A DNA stretch of 5,643 nucleotides from Chloroflexota bacterium. GTDB lineage: Bacteria; Chloroflexota; Dehalococcoidia; Plut-88900. The notes under the pieces were generated by a model, which ran no database searches, was not told the DNA's origin, and worked only from the letters and a program-made list of their open reading frames with translations. Where the stretch lies: positions 1-5,643 of the forward strand of contig JACZVB010000119.1 in NCBI GenBank assembly GCA_022572865.1, read 5' to 3'. Shown here in pieces: positions 1 to 4,828 of the stretch (position 1 is its first letter; every line of letters starts with the position of its first letter). A program made the translations under genes and the position numbers.

Positions 1-40
1 TGCAAAGCTCATGCAGACCACTACTGGAAAGGCTCCGTGA
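1..40 (+). other. Possible 3' end of an upstream plus-strand gene
   Basis: Two plus-strand frames are open from the window edge. Frame 2 reads AKLMQTTTGKAP and stops at TGA 38-40. Frame 1 stays open to TAG 100-102 and looks tryptophan-rich (DHYWKGSVTVPWPFGK). Frame 2 is favoured only because it would end before the tRNA terminator hairpin at 68-95, whereas frame 1 would run through it. The fragment is too short to assign a family, and it could be noncoding. Confidence 0.15.
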
Positions 41-59
41 CCGTTCCGTGGCCATTTGG

Positions 60-95
60 AAAAAGCCGAGACCCCTGGCTAGTGTCAGGGGCCTC
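60..95 (-). terminator. Rho-independent terminator of tRNA-Lys
   Basis: Read on the minus strand, GAGGCCCCTG pairs with CAGGGGTCTC as a 10-bp stem with one G-U pair and an 8-nt loop. It is followed by CGG and then CTTTTTCC, so a U-tract lies just downstream. It starts 17 nt after the tRNA 3' CCA, as expected for a single-tRNA transcript. On the plus strand the hairpin is followed only by a weak AATTT, so bidirectional use is possible but not supported. Confidence 0.75.
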
Positions 96-112
96 AATTT
101 AGCTACGAAAAC

Positions 113-187
113 TGGTGAGCCGTGGGGGATTCGAACCCCCGACACCCGGATTAAAAGTCCGGTGCTCTACCGCTGAGCTAACGGCTC
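113..187 (-). tRNA. tRNA-Lys (anticodon TTT)
   Basis: The minus strand folds as a full cloverleaf. The acceptor stem is GAGCCGT with ACGGCTC, followed by discriminator A and an encoded CCA at 115-113. The D arm contains AGCTCAGCGGTAGAGC, and the anticodon stem CCGGA/TCCGG encloses loop CTTTTAA with anticodon TTT. The T arm is CGGGGG-TTCGAAT-CCCCC. The 75-nt length is normal, and there is no intron. TTT decodes AAA and AAG. A strong promoter sits immediately upstream and a terminator just downstream, so the gene is probably transcribed alone. Any open frame read across it on the plus strand is an artefact. Confidence 0.97.
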
Positions 188-195
188 TCGAGACA

Positions 196-225
196 ACTAT
201 AGCCAAGTCCATCCTCGGGCGTCAA
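196..225 (-). promoter_or_regulatory. Promoter of tRNA-Lys
   Basis: On the minus strand a -35 TTGACG (225-220) and a -10 TATAGT (201-196) are separated by 18 bp, each matching the sigma-70 consensus at five of six positions. The -10 ends 8 nt before the mature tRNA 5' end (187), so transcription would begin almost at the tRNA itself with little 5' leader. The rest of 226-419 shows no gene or clear signal. Confidence 0.75.
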
Positions 226-419
226 TTGCCGCAGGGGCCTCGGGTCTCACTCTGCGTGGAATGGTCCGGGATACGGGTCAGAGGGGGCGCTGGGCGGGTT
301 GGTATACGGGCTGACCGAGATGGTTAACTTCCTGGTGGAAGCTGTTCCGCCGAATTCAACTGGAGAGGTATTTCAGTAGCAACATGGGTTGCTTAGAGAA
401 TGTGTAGTATGGTCAAGCC

Positions 420-905
420 ATGTCTAAGGCGTTTGTTTACCGCGCAGCATTTATTCTACTTATATTACTGGGTGTTGCTGGATTTTTCATCATTGATGCC
501 TGGCGAGTAAACGGAGGCCTCTCTTCGAAATACTTCCTCGCCGCATTCGGGGTGGCCTTGCAGCTTTTTAGTCTGCCATTTTTAGGAGCAGCTTTTATAA
601 ATCAAAAGGCGAACATCAACCCCCGTACGTACCTGATGATCGTCTCGGGGATTGTCGGGGGCATTATAGTCGTTGCGGATTTTTTCATAGTGGATTTCCT
701 GATTTCCCAAGATTTGCACCCGGGCGTAATCTTAGGCGCCGGAATAGGTTCCCTTGCGATATTTGCTTCGCCAACCCTGGTGGTTACAAGGAAGGGCAAT
801 TTGGAATGGCTACATAAGAATGGCGACGCCGTCGTTATAGCTGTGGCAGTCGTCTTTATCGTCGCGGGGCTCGCCTGTCAAACCGCCAGCGTTTTCGTTG
901 CCTAA
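420..905 (+). CDS. Five-helix integral membrane protein, unknown function
   Basis: The 161-residue product is mostly hydrophobic, with likely transmembrane segments near residues 9-25, 38-60, 71-95, 102-122 and 136-153. The short polar links are NQKANINPR (61-69), TRKGNLEWLHKNGD (123-136) and a few acidic positions inside helices (D26, D87, D92). I do not recognise a family, and no catalytic motif stands out. ATG 420 is the only usable start: an in-frame TAG lies at 405-407 with no other start codon between. There is no Shine-Dalgarno site. TAGTAT at 405-410 could be a -10 giving a nearly leaderless message, but no good -35 accompanies it. The stop TAA overlaps the TAG of a small minus-strand ORF tail to tail. 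It stands alone, with no same-strand neighbour close by. Its codons look more A/T-rich than those of lepB, pyrE or dcd. Confidence 0.8.
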   Translation: MSKAFVYRAAFILLILLGVAGFFIIDAWRVNGGLSSKYFLAAFGVALQLFSLPFLGAAFINQKANINPRTYLMIVSGIVGGIIVVADFFIVDFLISQDLHPGVILGAGIGSLAIFASPTLVVTRKGNLEWLHKNGDAVVIAVAVVFIVAGLACQTASVFVA

Positions 906-1003
906 TTAGCCTCATCCATCCAGCGCCTGGGTTTAACCCTCCTCAGTATCAGCCCCTCCTCGCCGTAGATTGTGATCCGGGCCCTGGGGACAGGGGCTGG
1001 CAT
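902..1003 (-). CDS. Possible 33-residue small protein or gene remnant
   Basis: An ATG-start frame encodes a basic peptide containing RITIYGEEGLILRR and ending KPRRWMDEAN. Its residue mix looks protein-like: alternating beta-strand-type hydrophobics, then a basic tail. An in-frame TAG lies at 1025-1027. There is no Shine-Dalgarno site before the ATG (the upstream bases read GAACTCCTTG). Its stop overlaps the stop of the convergent membrane-protein gene. It could be a genuine small gene, the decayed 3' end of a longer gene, or chance. No family is recognised. Confidence 0.22.
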   Translation of the reverse strand: MPAPVPRARITIYGEEGLILRRVKPRRWMDEAN

Positions 1004-1157
1004 CAAGGAGTTCGTCAGAAGGGGCTATAGTGCGAGGGCGCAGGGTTGGTGGCCGGGCCTAAAAAGCCTGGCCGAGACCCGCTCCGTCTTGCGTCCAATA
1101 AGGGCTGCGCTCCGCTAACGGTTCTTTCCGCGAAGAAGGCGACCCTGAGGATGGGGT
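906..1157. other. Gap without a firm gene
   Basis: Apart from the 33-codon minus-strand ORF at its left end and an imperfect hairpin near 1032-1092, I see no gene, promoter or repeat here. The stretch separates the convergent membrane-protein gene and DUF1330 gene. No canonical U-tract terminator for either gene is evident. Confidence 0.5.
1032..1092. other. Imperfect long hairpin downstream of DUF1330 gene
   Basis: The core is GGCCGGGC (1051-1058) against GCCTGGCC (1066-1073), eight pairs with one G-U when read as plus-strand RNA, enclosing loop CTAAAAA. Outer short helices are possible: GGGT 1043-1046 with ACCC 1077-1080, and GCGAGG 1032-1037 with TCTTGC 1087-1092 including G-U pairs. On the minus strand the G-U pairs become A-C mismatches, so as RNA it is better formed on the plus strand. 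There is no U-run after it. It may help end transcription from either side, or it may be chance in G+C-rich DNA. Confidence 0.3.
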
Positions 1158-1448
1158 TTAACCGCCGTCCACGAAGATAACGCCGCCGTTTGTGGTGTTC
1201 AACCGCTTTGGCAGTATCGCTTGATATTCAGGAGAGCTGTACCATTCCTTGGCCTTGGCAAGGCTCTCGAACTCAATTGCTACCACGGCCGCGGGAGACC
1301 AATCGCCGTCCATAACTTCAATCTTGTTGCCGCCGCCCAGAAGTTTGCCGCCGTATTTCGCCAGGGTAGCTCCAGCTAGCTGCTGGTATTCCCCGAAACC
1401 GGCTGGGTCGTTAATGCTCTGAATTGACGCAAAAAGCCAAGCTGCCAT
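1158..1448 (-). CDS. DUF1330 family protein
   Basis: The 96-residue product matches the DUF1330 (PF07045) pattern from memory. It has an N-terminal strand followed by DPAGFGEYQQLAGATLAKYGGKLLGGG, then DW.PAAVVAIEFES, then AKEWYSSPEYQAILPKRLN and a C-terminal strand GGVIFVDGG. This is the ferredoxin-like, dimeric alpha+beta-barrel fold shared with EthD and ABM-type proteins. The length is normal for the family and there is no signal peptide, so it should be cytosolic. The biochemical role of DUF1330 is not established. The start is firm: AAGGAGG (1461-1455) lies six bases ahead of ATG 1448. The gene follows the unrecognised 86-residue ORF by 28 bp on the same strand and is probably co-transcribed with it. 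Confidence 0.88.
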   Translation of the reverse strand: MAAWLFASIQSINDPAGFGEYQQLAGATLAKYGGKLLGGGNKIEVMDGDWSPAAVVAIEFESLAKAKEWYSSPEYQAILPKRLNTTNGGVIFVDGG

Positions 1449-1476
1449 TGGTATCCTCCTTGTTATTCCCCAATAG

Positions 1477-1737
1477 TTACACGTCCGAGGGTGTAACTTC
1501 CCTGTTTGCCCACTCGCTCATGGACACTTCGTAGTTCTTGGTATTGACGTAGCTCACCGGTTGCATGACGAACAAACCGTATGCTGCCCGGTCAATATGT
1601 GGAAACTGCATTTCCGGTATTACACTGAGTTCCCCGAGCAAACAACCCTCGGGGGTGCGTGAACTATAGAACGACATCCTGAGCGTGTCAATTGGCATCC
1701 GATTCGCTAAAGTGGCCCACTCTGACGGAATATCCAT
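1477..1737 (-). CDS. Hypothetical 86-residue protein, start uncertain, possibly disrupted
   Basis: The product (MDIPSEWATLANRM... to ...SEWANREVTPSDV) is a soluble, mixed alpha/beta-looking polypeptide that I do not recognise. ATG 1737 has no Shine-Dalgarno site. Reading upstream in the same frame, protein-like codons continue (ENLRRLPDARW) to an in-frame TGA at 1773-1771, and just beyond it lies ATG CCT GAA (1782-1774). Thus a start at 1782 would give MPE, then TGA, then the remaining 97 residues. Possible explanations are a true start at 1737, a nonsense mutation making this a pseudogene, a sequencing error, or UGA recoding. Its neighbours on the same strand are small alpha/beta proteins, which suggests a shared transcript. 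The frame is long for chance and uninterrupted after 1770. Confidence 0.5.
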   Translation of the reverse strand: MDIPSEWATLANRMPIDTLRMSFYSSRTPEGCLLGELSVIPEMQFPHIDRAAYGLFVMQPVSYVNTKNYEVSMSEWANREVTPSDV

Positions 1738-1828
1738 CCATCGGGCGTCAGGGAGCCGCCGAAGGTTTTCTCATTCAGGCATGGGCCCTGATAGAAAGGG
1801 AAACAGGCGTGATCTATGGCGAGGCCCG

Positions 1829-1857
1829 ATTATATTAGTCGGCGTACTTCTTGCCGA
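1829..1857 (-). promoter_or_regulatory. Possible internal promoter for the 86-residue ORF and DUF1330 gene
   Basis: On the minus strand a perfect -10 TATAAT (1834-1829) lies just after the stop of the 102-residue gene. A weak -35 TCGGCA (1857-1852, four of six consensus bases) stands 17 bp upstream inside that gene. Transcription would start near 1822, ahead of both candidate starts (1782 and 1737). An A/T-rich stop region can give a TATAAT by chance. Confidence 0.33.
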
Positions 1858-2143
1858 TTTCGTCCAGGCCGGCGTTACCCAGGTCTTCCGGAGTCATGCA
1901 GATACGGACCCTAATCCGCGCATTGAAGTTTAGAAACCAGGGTTCGGCAAGGCCTGGAATGTCAGACGCCTTCGAAACATCGACCACCAAGACCGCACCT
2001 CGCTCGCCATCGTCTTCCGAGAAATATGCAGCCTCGGGCTTAGTGTCCTCCATTGCCTGCCGGATCTTTTCGCCTACCGTGCCGTTCTTCACCAGTGTGT
2101 TGAAAGGCTCGATGGGAAAGTTAACGTGCATGAGCATCCGCAT
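1835..2143 (-). CDS. Conserved hypothetical small protein (EPWF motif)
   Basis: The 102-residue product starts MRMLMHVNFP and contains KPEAAYFSEDDGERGAVLVV (residues 35-54), an AEPWFLNFNA motif (66-75) and MTPEDL near the C terminus. From memory, this arrangement is shared by a widespread family of uncharacterised proteins of about 100 residues, with a strand-helix-strand pattern like a dimeric ferredoxin-like barrel. I cannot name a function. It has no signal peptide or membrane segment. ATG 2143 is chosen because AAGGAGG (2155-2149) precedes it by five bases; a start nine codons further upstream would lie across this Shine-Dalgarno site and is unlikely. It is the first full gene behind a strong promoter at 2242-2270 and is followed on the same strand by two more small ORFs. 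Confidence 0.82.
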   Translation of the reverse strand: MRMLMHVNFPIEPFNTLVKNGTVGEKIRQAMEDTKPEAAYFSEDDGERGAVLVVDVSKASDIPGLAEPWFLNFNARIRVRICMTPEDLGNAGLDEIGKKYAD

Positions 2144-2166
2144 GGTCTCCTCCTTATGAACTGATC

Positions 2167-2223
2167 TCAAATGCTTGCAGAATCGAATACAGAATCGATA
2201 AAACCTGGACAGTCTACGGACAT
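2167..2223 (-). CDS. Possible 18-residue leader peptide
   Basis: Between the promoter and the 102-residue gene lies ATG 2223, preceded by AGGAAGG (2234-2228) four bases upstream, opening an 18-codon frame (MSVDCPGFIDSVFDSASI) that ends at TGA 2169-2167. The stop is 23 nt before ATG 2143. The predicted transcription start (about 2235) would place this Shine-Dalgarno site at the very 5' end. The peptide is acidic and has no run of a single amino acid typical of attenuator leaders. Most of its second half is encoded by a 12-bp tandem repeat. It may be real or chance. Confidence 0.28.
   Translation of the reverse strand: MSVDCPGFIDSVFDSASI
2178..2198. repeat. 12-bp-period tandem repeat
   Basis: CAGAATCGA occurs at 2178-2186 and again at 2190-2198, separated by ATA, giving two copies at a 12-bp period (slightly more than one helical turn). 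It lies in the 5' leader of the small-protein cassette, downstream of its promoter. It could be a direct-repeat protein-binding site or simple duplication. Confidence 0.6.
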
Positions 2224-2241
2224 GGTCCCTTCCTCGGATGC

Positions 2242-2270
2242 ATGGTAGTCTCAGCCAGAAACACTGTCAA
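2242..2270 (-). promoter_or_regulatory. Strong promoter of the small-protein cassette
   Basis: On the minus strand a perfect -35 TTGACA (2270-2265) is followed after 17 bp by -10 TACCAT (2247-2242, four of six consensus bases). The predicted start is near 2235, giving a leader of about 90 nt before ATG 2143. It lies 42 bp after the stop of the 54-codon ORF, so the cassette appears to be transcribed separately from lepB-pyrE. Confidence 0.72.
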
Positions 2271-2312
2271 ACATCCCCTTGATCTAACAAGACGGCCCCT
2301 CGGCGGCACTAG

Positions 2313-2477
2313 TTAACTTTTGGCGGGCAACAGGACCAGATACAGGAACCCGTCGGCCTCTTTCGTGTCGTAGGCACTGTACCCGGCATCGACCATCTCG
2401 GGGTCCATGTCTCGGACGATAACGTACTTGTGGAGAGGCTTACTGGGGGTAGAGTAGCCGGGGCAAGGGGAACTCAC
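2313..2477 (-). CDS. Hypothetical 54-residue protein after pyrE
   Basis: A GTG at 2477, 10 bp after the pyrE stop, opens a frame ending TAA at 2315-2313. The peptide contains KPLHKYVIVRDMDPEMVDAG and then DTKEADGFLYLVLLPAKS, with good codon and residue balance that looks coding rather than random. No Shine-Dalgarno site is clear (CGAG abuts the GTG), so translation may be coupled to pyrE, or start at an internal ATG such as the one in RDMDPEM. The frame is also open upstream through the pyrE 3' end. It is unrecognised. Alternatives are a small gene of the lepB-pyrE unit or the preserved tail of a longer gene now lost. Confidence 0.45.
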   Translation of the reverse strand: MSSPCPGYSTPSKPLHKYVIVRDMDPEMVDAGYSAYDTKEADGFLYLVLLPAKS

Positions 2478-2487
2478 CTCGGCGGGG

Positions 2488-3057
2488 CTACAGGCCGCCG
2501 CCAGGGCGAGACAGGGGAACCCCTTTCTTACACTCGGGGCACTGGTCTGGGGGATAGGTTGGAATGGCCAGACGGTAGCAGCTAAATAGGGGAGTCCTCA
2601 GGTCCAGGTCGCCATCCGAGCGATCGATGAGCACCCCAGCCCCTAGAACGTGGCCTCCAGCTTGCCTGGCAGCGTTTATCACCTCCCGGACAGAGCCTCC
2701 GGTCGTAAGGATATCGTCGACGACCAGTACCATCTCGTCCCTCACGATGGATAGGCCCCGGCGGAACACCCTTGTCCCGTCCACCCGCTCTGCATAGATA
2801 CCCCTCACCCCGAGCTGCCGTGCTAACTCAAAGGCCAGGATGACCCCTCCCAGTGTGGGACCGGCGACTACTTGAACGCCGCTTTCCCGGTAACGGTCTG
2901 CTATTAAACTGCACAGCCGCTCTGTATGGGAAGGGAACTGGAGCAGGCGAAACTTCTCCAGATAGGTGGGGGAGTGGAGGCCTGAGGTGAGAAGGAAATG
3001 GCCATGCAAGACGGCCTTGGCCTCCTCCAATATCTTCTCTATCTCGTCAGGCAGCAT
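2488..3057 (-). CDS. pyrE: Orotate phosphoribosyltransferase
   Basis: PyrE joins orotate to PRPP, giving orotidine 5'-monophosphate and pyrophosphate, the fifth step of de novo UMP synthesis, in the cytosol. The 189-residue product carries GHFLLTSGLHSPTY (residues 19-32, orotate end), AGPTLGG (65-71), YAERVDGTRVFRRG (88-101) and the PRPP-binding loop VLVVDDILTTGGS (110-122). It ends with a CPECKKG.P...PGG tail common in this subclass. The loop lacks the Lys/His pattern of the E. coli enzyme and instead resembles the Thermus-type branch. ATG 3057 is chosen because GAAGG (3067-3063) lies five bases ahead; TTG 3069 would add four residues but has no such site. It follows lepB by 61 bp on the same strand and is probably co-transcribed with it. 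Confidence 0.93.
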   Translation of the reverse strand: MLPDEIEKILEEAKAVLHGHFLLTSGLHSPTYLEKFRLLQFPSHTERLCSLIADRYRESGVQVVAGPTLGGVILAFELARQLGVRGIYAERVDGTRVFRRGLSIVRDEMVLVVDDILTTGGSVREVINAARQAGGHVLGAGVLIDRSDGDLDLRTPLFSCYRLAIPTYPPDQCPECKKGVPLSRPGGGL

Positions 3058-3118
3058 AGACGCCTTCAAGCAGAGGGATCAGCTGCTTCCTTTCGTATCC
3101 GACTAGGCGTGCTAAACA

Positions 3119-3721
3119 TCAGGGGGTAAGGTCAACCTCCCCGGAGAACGAATCGACTATTCCGAGTACTCCCAAGGGCCAGTAGGAGATCCAGGCTTTG
3201 CCCACGATGTCGGAGCGGGGTATCGAGCCAAAGAATCTGGAATCGTTGCTTCGGGTCCGGTTGTCCCCCAGCACGTAGTAATGAGCCTCGGGCACCTCCA
3301 CCAGGGTTAGGCTTGGCGGGGCCCCCTGGATATGGGGCTCGCTTACCGGGAAACCATTTACATACAGAATCCCTGTTTTGATCTCCACCGTGTCCCCGGG
3401 TAGGCCGACGATGCGCTTGATGAGCCGGTCCGGGGGTGGAAAGGGCGCCTTGATGATCACCACGTCCCCCCTCTCAGGTTCGCCGAAGATGAAGAATTTG
3501 GAGTCGTCGTCGGCCTCGTAGAAAGGGATGAACTTGGAGACGGAGCCCATGTCCAGGGACATGTAAGCCGCTTTGTTGACTATTAAGTGCTCTCCGGAAT
3601 GGAGGTTGGGTTCCATGCTGGCGCCGAAGACTTGAAAGTTCTGCACCAGGGTCTGAACGACGAAGAATAGTGCTGCGGCCAGGACCAGGGTCTTAATGAT
3701 GTCGAAGAAAAGCTGTCTCAT
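3119..3721 (-). CDS. lepB: Signal peptidase I
   Basis: This membrane-bound serine protease cleaves signal peptides from exported preproteins on the outer face of the cytoplasmic membrane. The 200-residue product has one N-terminal membrane anchor (about 10-28), then box B GASMEPNL with catalytic Ser35. Box D RLIKRIVGLPGD carries the general base Lys102, box C-type FGEPERGDVVI is at 79-89, and box E GDNR...SNDSRFFG is at 152-165. An acidic insert (EADDDSKFF, 69-77) separates the strands. The length is normal for the short bacterial form. ATG 3721 has no strong Shine-Dalgarno site (only GGAA abutting it). A strong promoter lies about 60 bp upstream. The stop overlaps an ATG (TGATG at 3121-3117). 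The SIMPL lipoprotein gene is divergent from it; lipoproteins themselves are processed by LspA, not LepB. Confidence 0.95.
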   Translation of the reverse strand: MRQLFFDIIKTLVLAAALFFVVQTLVQNFQVFGASMEPNLHSGEHLIVNKAAYMSLDMGSVSKFIPFYEADDDSKFFIFGEPERGDVVIIKAPFPPPDRLIKRIVGLPGDTVEIKTGILYVNGFPVSEPHIQGAPPSLTLVEVPEAHYYVLGDNRTRSNDSRFFGSIPRSDIVGKAWISYWPLGVLGIVDSFSGEVDLTP

Positions 3722-3780
3722 TTCCAGTCTAAGGACAGGAGCTTACCCACCCGAGGGAACCATAGCTCCACGCTGTTTTG

Positions 3781-3809
3781 ATTATACTTGACCCCCTCTG
3801 AGCTGTCAT
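3781..3809 (-). promoter_or_regulatory. Promoter of lepB-pyrE
   Basis: On the minus strand a -35 ATGACA (3809-3804, five of six) and a perfect -10 TATAAT (3786-3781) are 17 bp apart. The start would be near 3774, leaving an untranslated leader of about 53 nt before ATG 3721. The 12-bp dyad at 3836-3863 lies 27 bp upstream of the -35. Confidence 0.8.
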
Positions 3810-3835
3810 CTGAAAGCGGGATGGGGTTAGACCTG

Positions 3836-3863
3836 CGGGATAGAAGGTGGCCTTCATATCCCG
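3836..3863. repeat. 12-bp inverted repeat between divergent genes
   Basis: CGGGATAGAAGG (3836-3847) and CCTTC-A-TATCCCG (3851-3863) are complementary over all 12 bases except for one extra A at 3856, around a 3-base centre TGG. No U-run follows on either strand, so a terminator is unlikely. It sits upstream of the lepB promoter and about 110 bp before the SIMPL gene start, where a regulator operator would fit. It could also fold in a leader RNA if the SIMPL gene is transcribed from further left. Confidence 0.6.
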
Positions 3864-3975
3864 AGGCTCACCCTTGAATCTTGGGAACTTTCTACAGTAG
3901 TTCGTCGTCTGTATGTATTGAACGATAGAACCGAGGGTATTTTCAGAAGGCTTTCACTGGTTATAAGGAGGCATC

Positions 3976-4806
3976 ATGTTAGTAAGGAAGCGAAAAATAT
4001 TGCTCATCGGGCTGGTGCTGATGGCGGTCGTGGCGCTGGGAGCGGCCTGTGGGTCTGGCAGCGGTGGCCTGGAAGAGGGCGTACCCCAGACATCGGGCTT
4101 CTTGCCTGCTTCATCCAGCTTCCCCGGGACTGTGGGGCTGAGCACGTCTTCACTACAAAGCTCGGGAACATTGGTCCAGGGTGGCATATCTGTAACTGGA
4201 ACGGGCACTGTGACCGTGTCCCCGGACGTGGCGATTCTGGTCCTTGGGGTGGAGGCCCGGAGGGACACCGTGGCCCAGGCGAGAGAGGATGCAGCGGGAG
4301 CTATGGAGGGGATCGTCCAGGTACTGGAAGCTAACGGGATAGCAGAGAAGGACATCAAGACTCAGTTCCTCTCTATACAGCCGCTTTATAATTTCAGAAC
4401 GGAGACGCCGCAGCTGGAAGGTTTCCGGGTGACCAACATAGTGAGAATAAAGATCAGAGACCTGGAAAACGTGGGTGGCATCATCGACCAGGTTGTTGAG
4501 GCCGGTGGGGACCTGACCCGGATTCAAAGCATAGGCTTCAGTGTGGATGACCCGGCTCCCCTGCAGGCCGGCATGAGGGCTCTGGCTGTTGAGGACGCGC
4601 TGGCCAAGGCCCAGCAGCTAGCTGTTCTGACGGGGGTGGCCCTGGGCAGACCCATCTCTATCGTCGAAGGCGGCGGGGGCGCTCCGGTGTTCGATACGGT
4701 GGTCAGGTCGCTAGCCCTTGCAGAGGGGTCTTCTGCTCCTACTTCGATAAGCCCGGGAGAGATCGAGATGAGCCTGAACGTAAGCATCGTCTTCGCCATC
4801 GAGTGA
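3976..4806 (+). CDS. SIMPL (DUF541) domain lipoprotein, YggE-like
   Basis: The 276-residue product has an N-terminal basic stretch (VRKRK), a hydrophobic core (8-21) and a lipobox-like LGAAC ending at Cys25. It is thus probably a lipid-anchored protein on the outside of the cytoplasmic membrane. A Gly/Ser/Pro-rich linker follows (26-68). The SIMPL domain (PF04402) covers about 70-275: GGISVTGTGTVTVSPDVA, then A-rich helices, LEANGIAEKDIKTQFLSIQP, then FRVTNIVRIKIRDLENVGGIID and a final helix with ALAKAQQLAVLTGV. E. coli YggE of this family is linked to oxidative-stress defence; the molecular role is not settled. The start is firm, with AAGGAGG (3965-3971) four bases before ATG 3976. I see no convincing promoter in 3864-3960; TTGAAC (3918-3923) lacks a well-spaced -10. 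Confidence 0.9.
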   Translation: MLVRKRKILLIGLVLMAVVALGAACGSGSGGLEEGVPQTSGFLPASSSFPGTVGLSTSSLQSSGTLVQGGISVTGTGTVTVSPDVAILVLGVEARRDTVAQAREDAAGAMEGIVQVLEANGIAEKDIKTQFLSIQPLYNFRTETPQLEGFRVTNIVRIKIRDLENVGGIIDQVVEAGGDLTRIQSIGFSVDDPAPLQAGMRALAVEDALAKAQQLAVLTGVALGRPISIVEGGGGAPVFDTVVRSLALAEGSSAPTSISPGEIEMSLNVSIVFAIE

Positions 4807-4828
4807 ACGGCCGGCCCGGGCCTTCCTT

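Noticed and set aside
115..327. 70-codon plus-strand ORF (MSRGGFEPPTPGLKV...)
   Set aside because: Its first third is the antisense of the tRNA-Lys gene, a well-known artefact, and the rest crosses the tRNA promoter.
203..379. Open plus-strand frame ending in VYGLTEMVNFLVEAVPP...VFQ, with ATG at 320
   Set aside because: Looks mildly protein-like, but only 19 codons follow the ATG, there is no ribosome site, and the frame begins inside the tRNA promoter. Too weak to call.
1685..1933. 82-codon plus-strand ORF
   Set aside because: Lies antisense to two minus-strand genes, one with a strong ribosome site, and its product is low-complexity Arg/Ser-rich.
1851..2159. 102-codon plus-strand ORF
   Set aside because: Antisense shadow of the conserved EPWF-motif gene, which has an AAGGAGG site and a promoter.
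2420..2530. Lipoprotein-like signal (CLALAAACSPAE) crossing the pyrE stop on the minus strand
   Set aside because: The frame has no ATG, GTG or TTG at a suitable distance, the hydrophobic stretch is only about ten residues, and it overlaps the conserved pyrE C terminus. Probably coincidental.
3954..4358. Minus-strand and alternative plus-strand ORFs over the SIMPL gene
   Set aside because: Shadows of the well-supported SIMPL lipoprotein frame, Ser/Pro/Arg-rich, with no ribosome sites.
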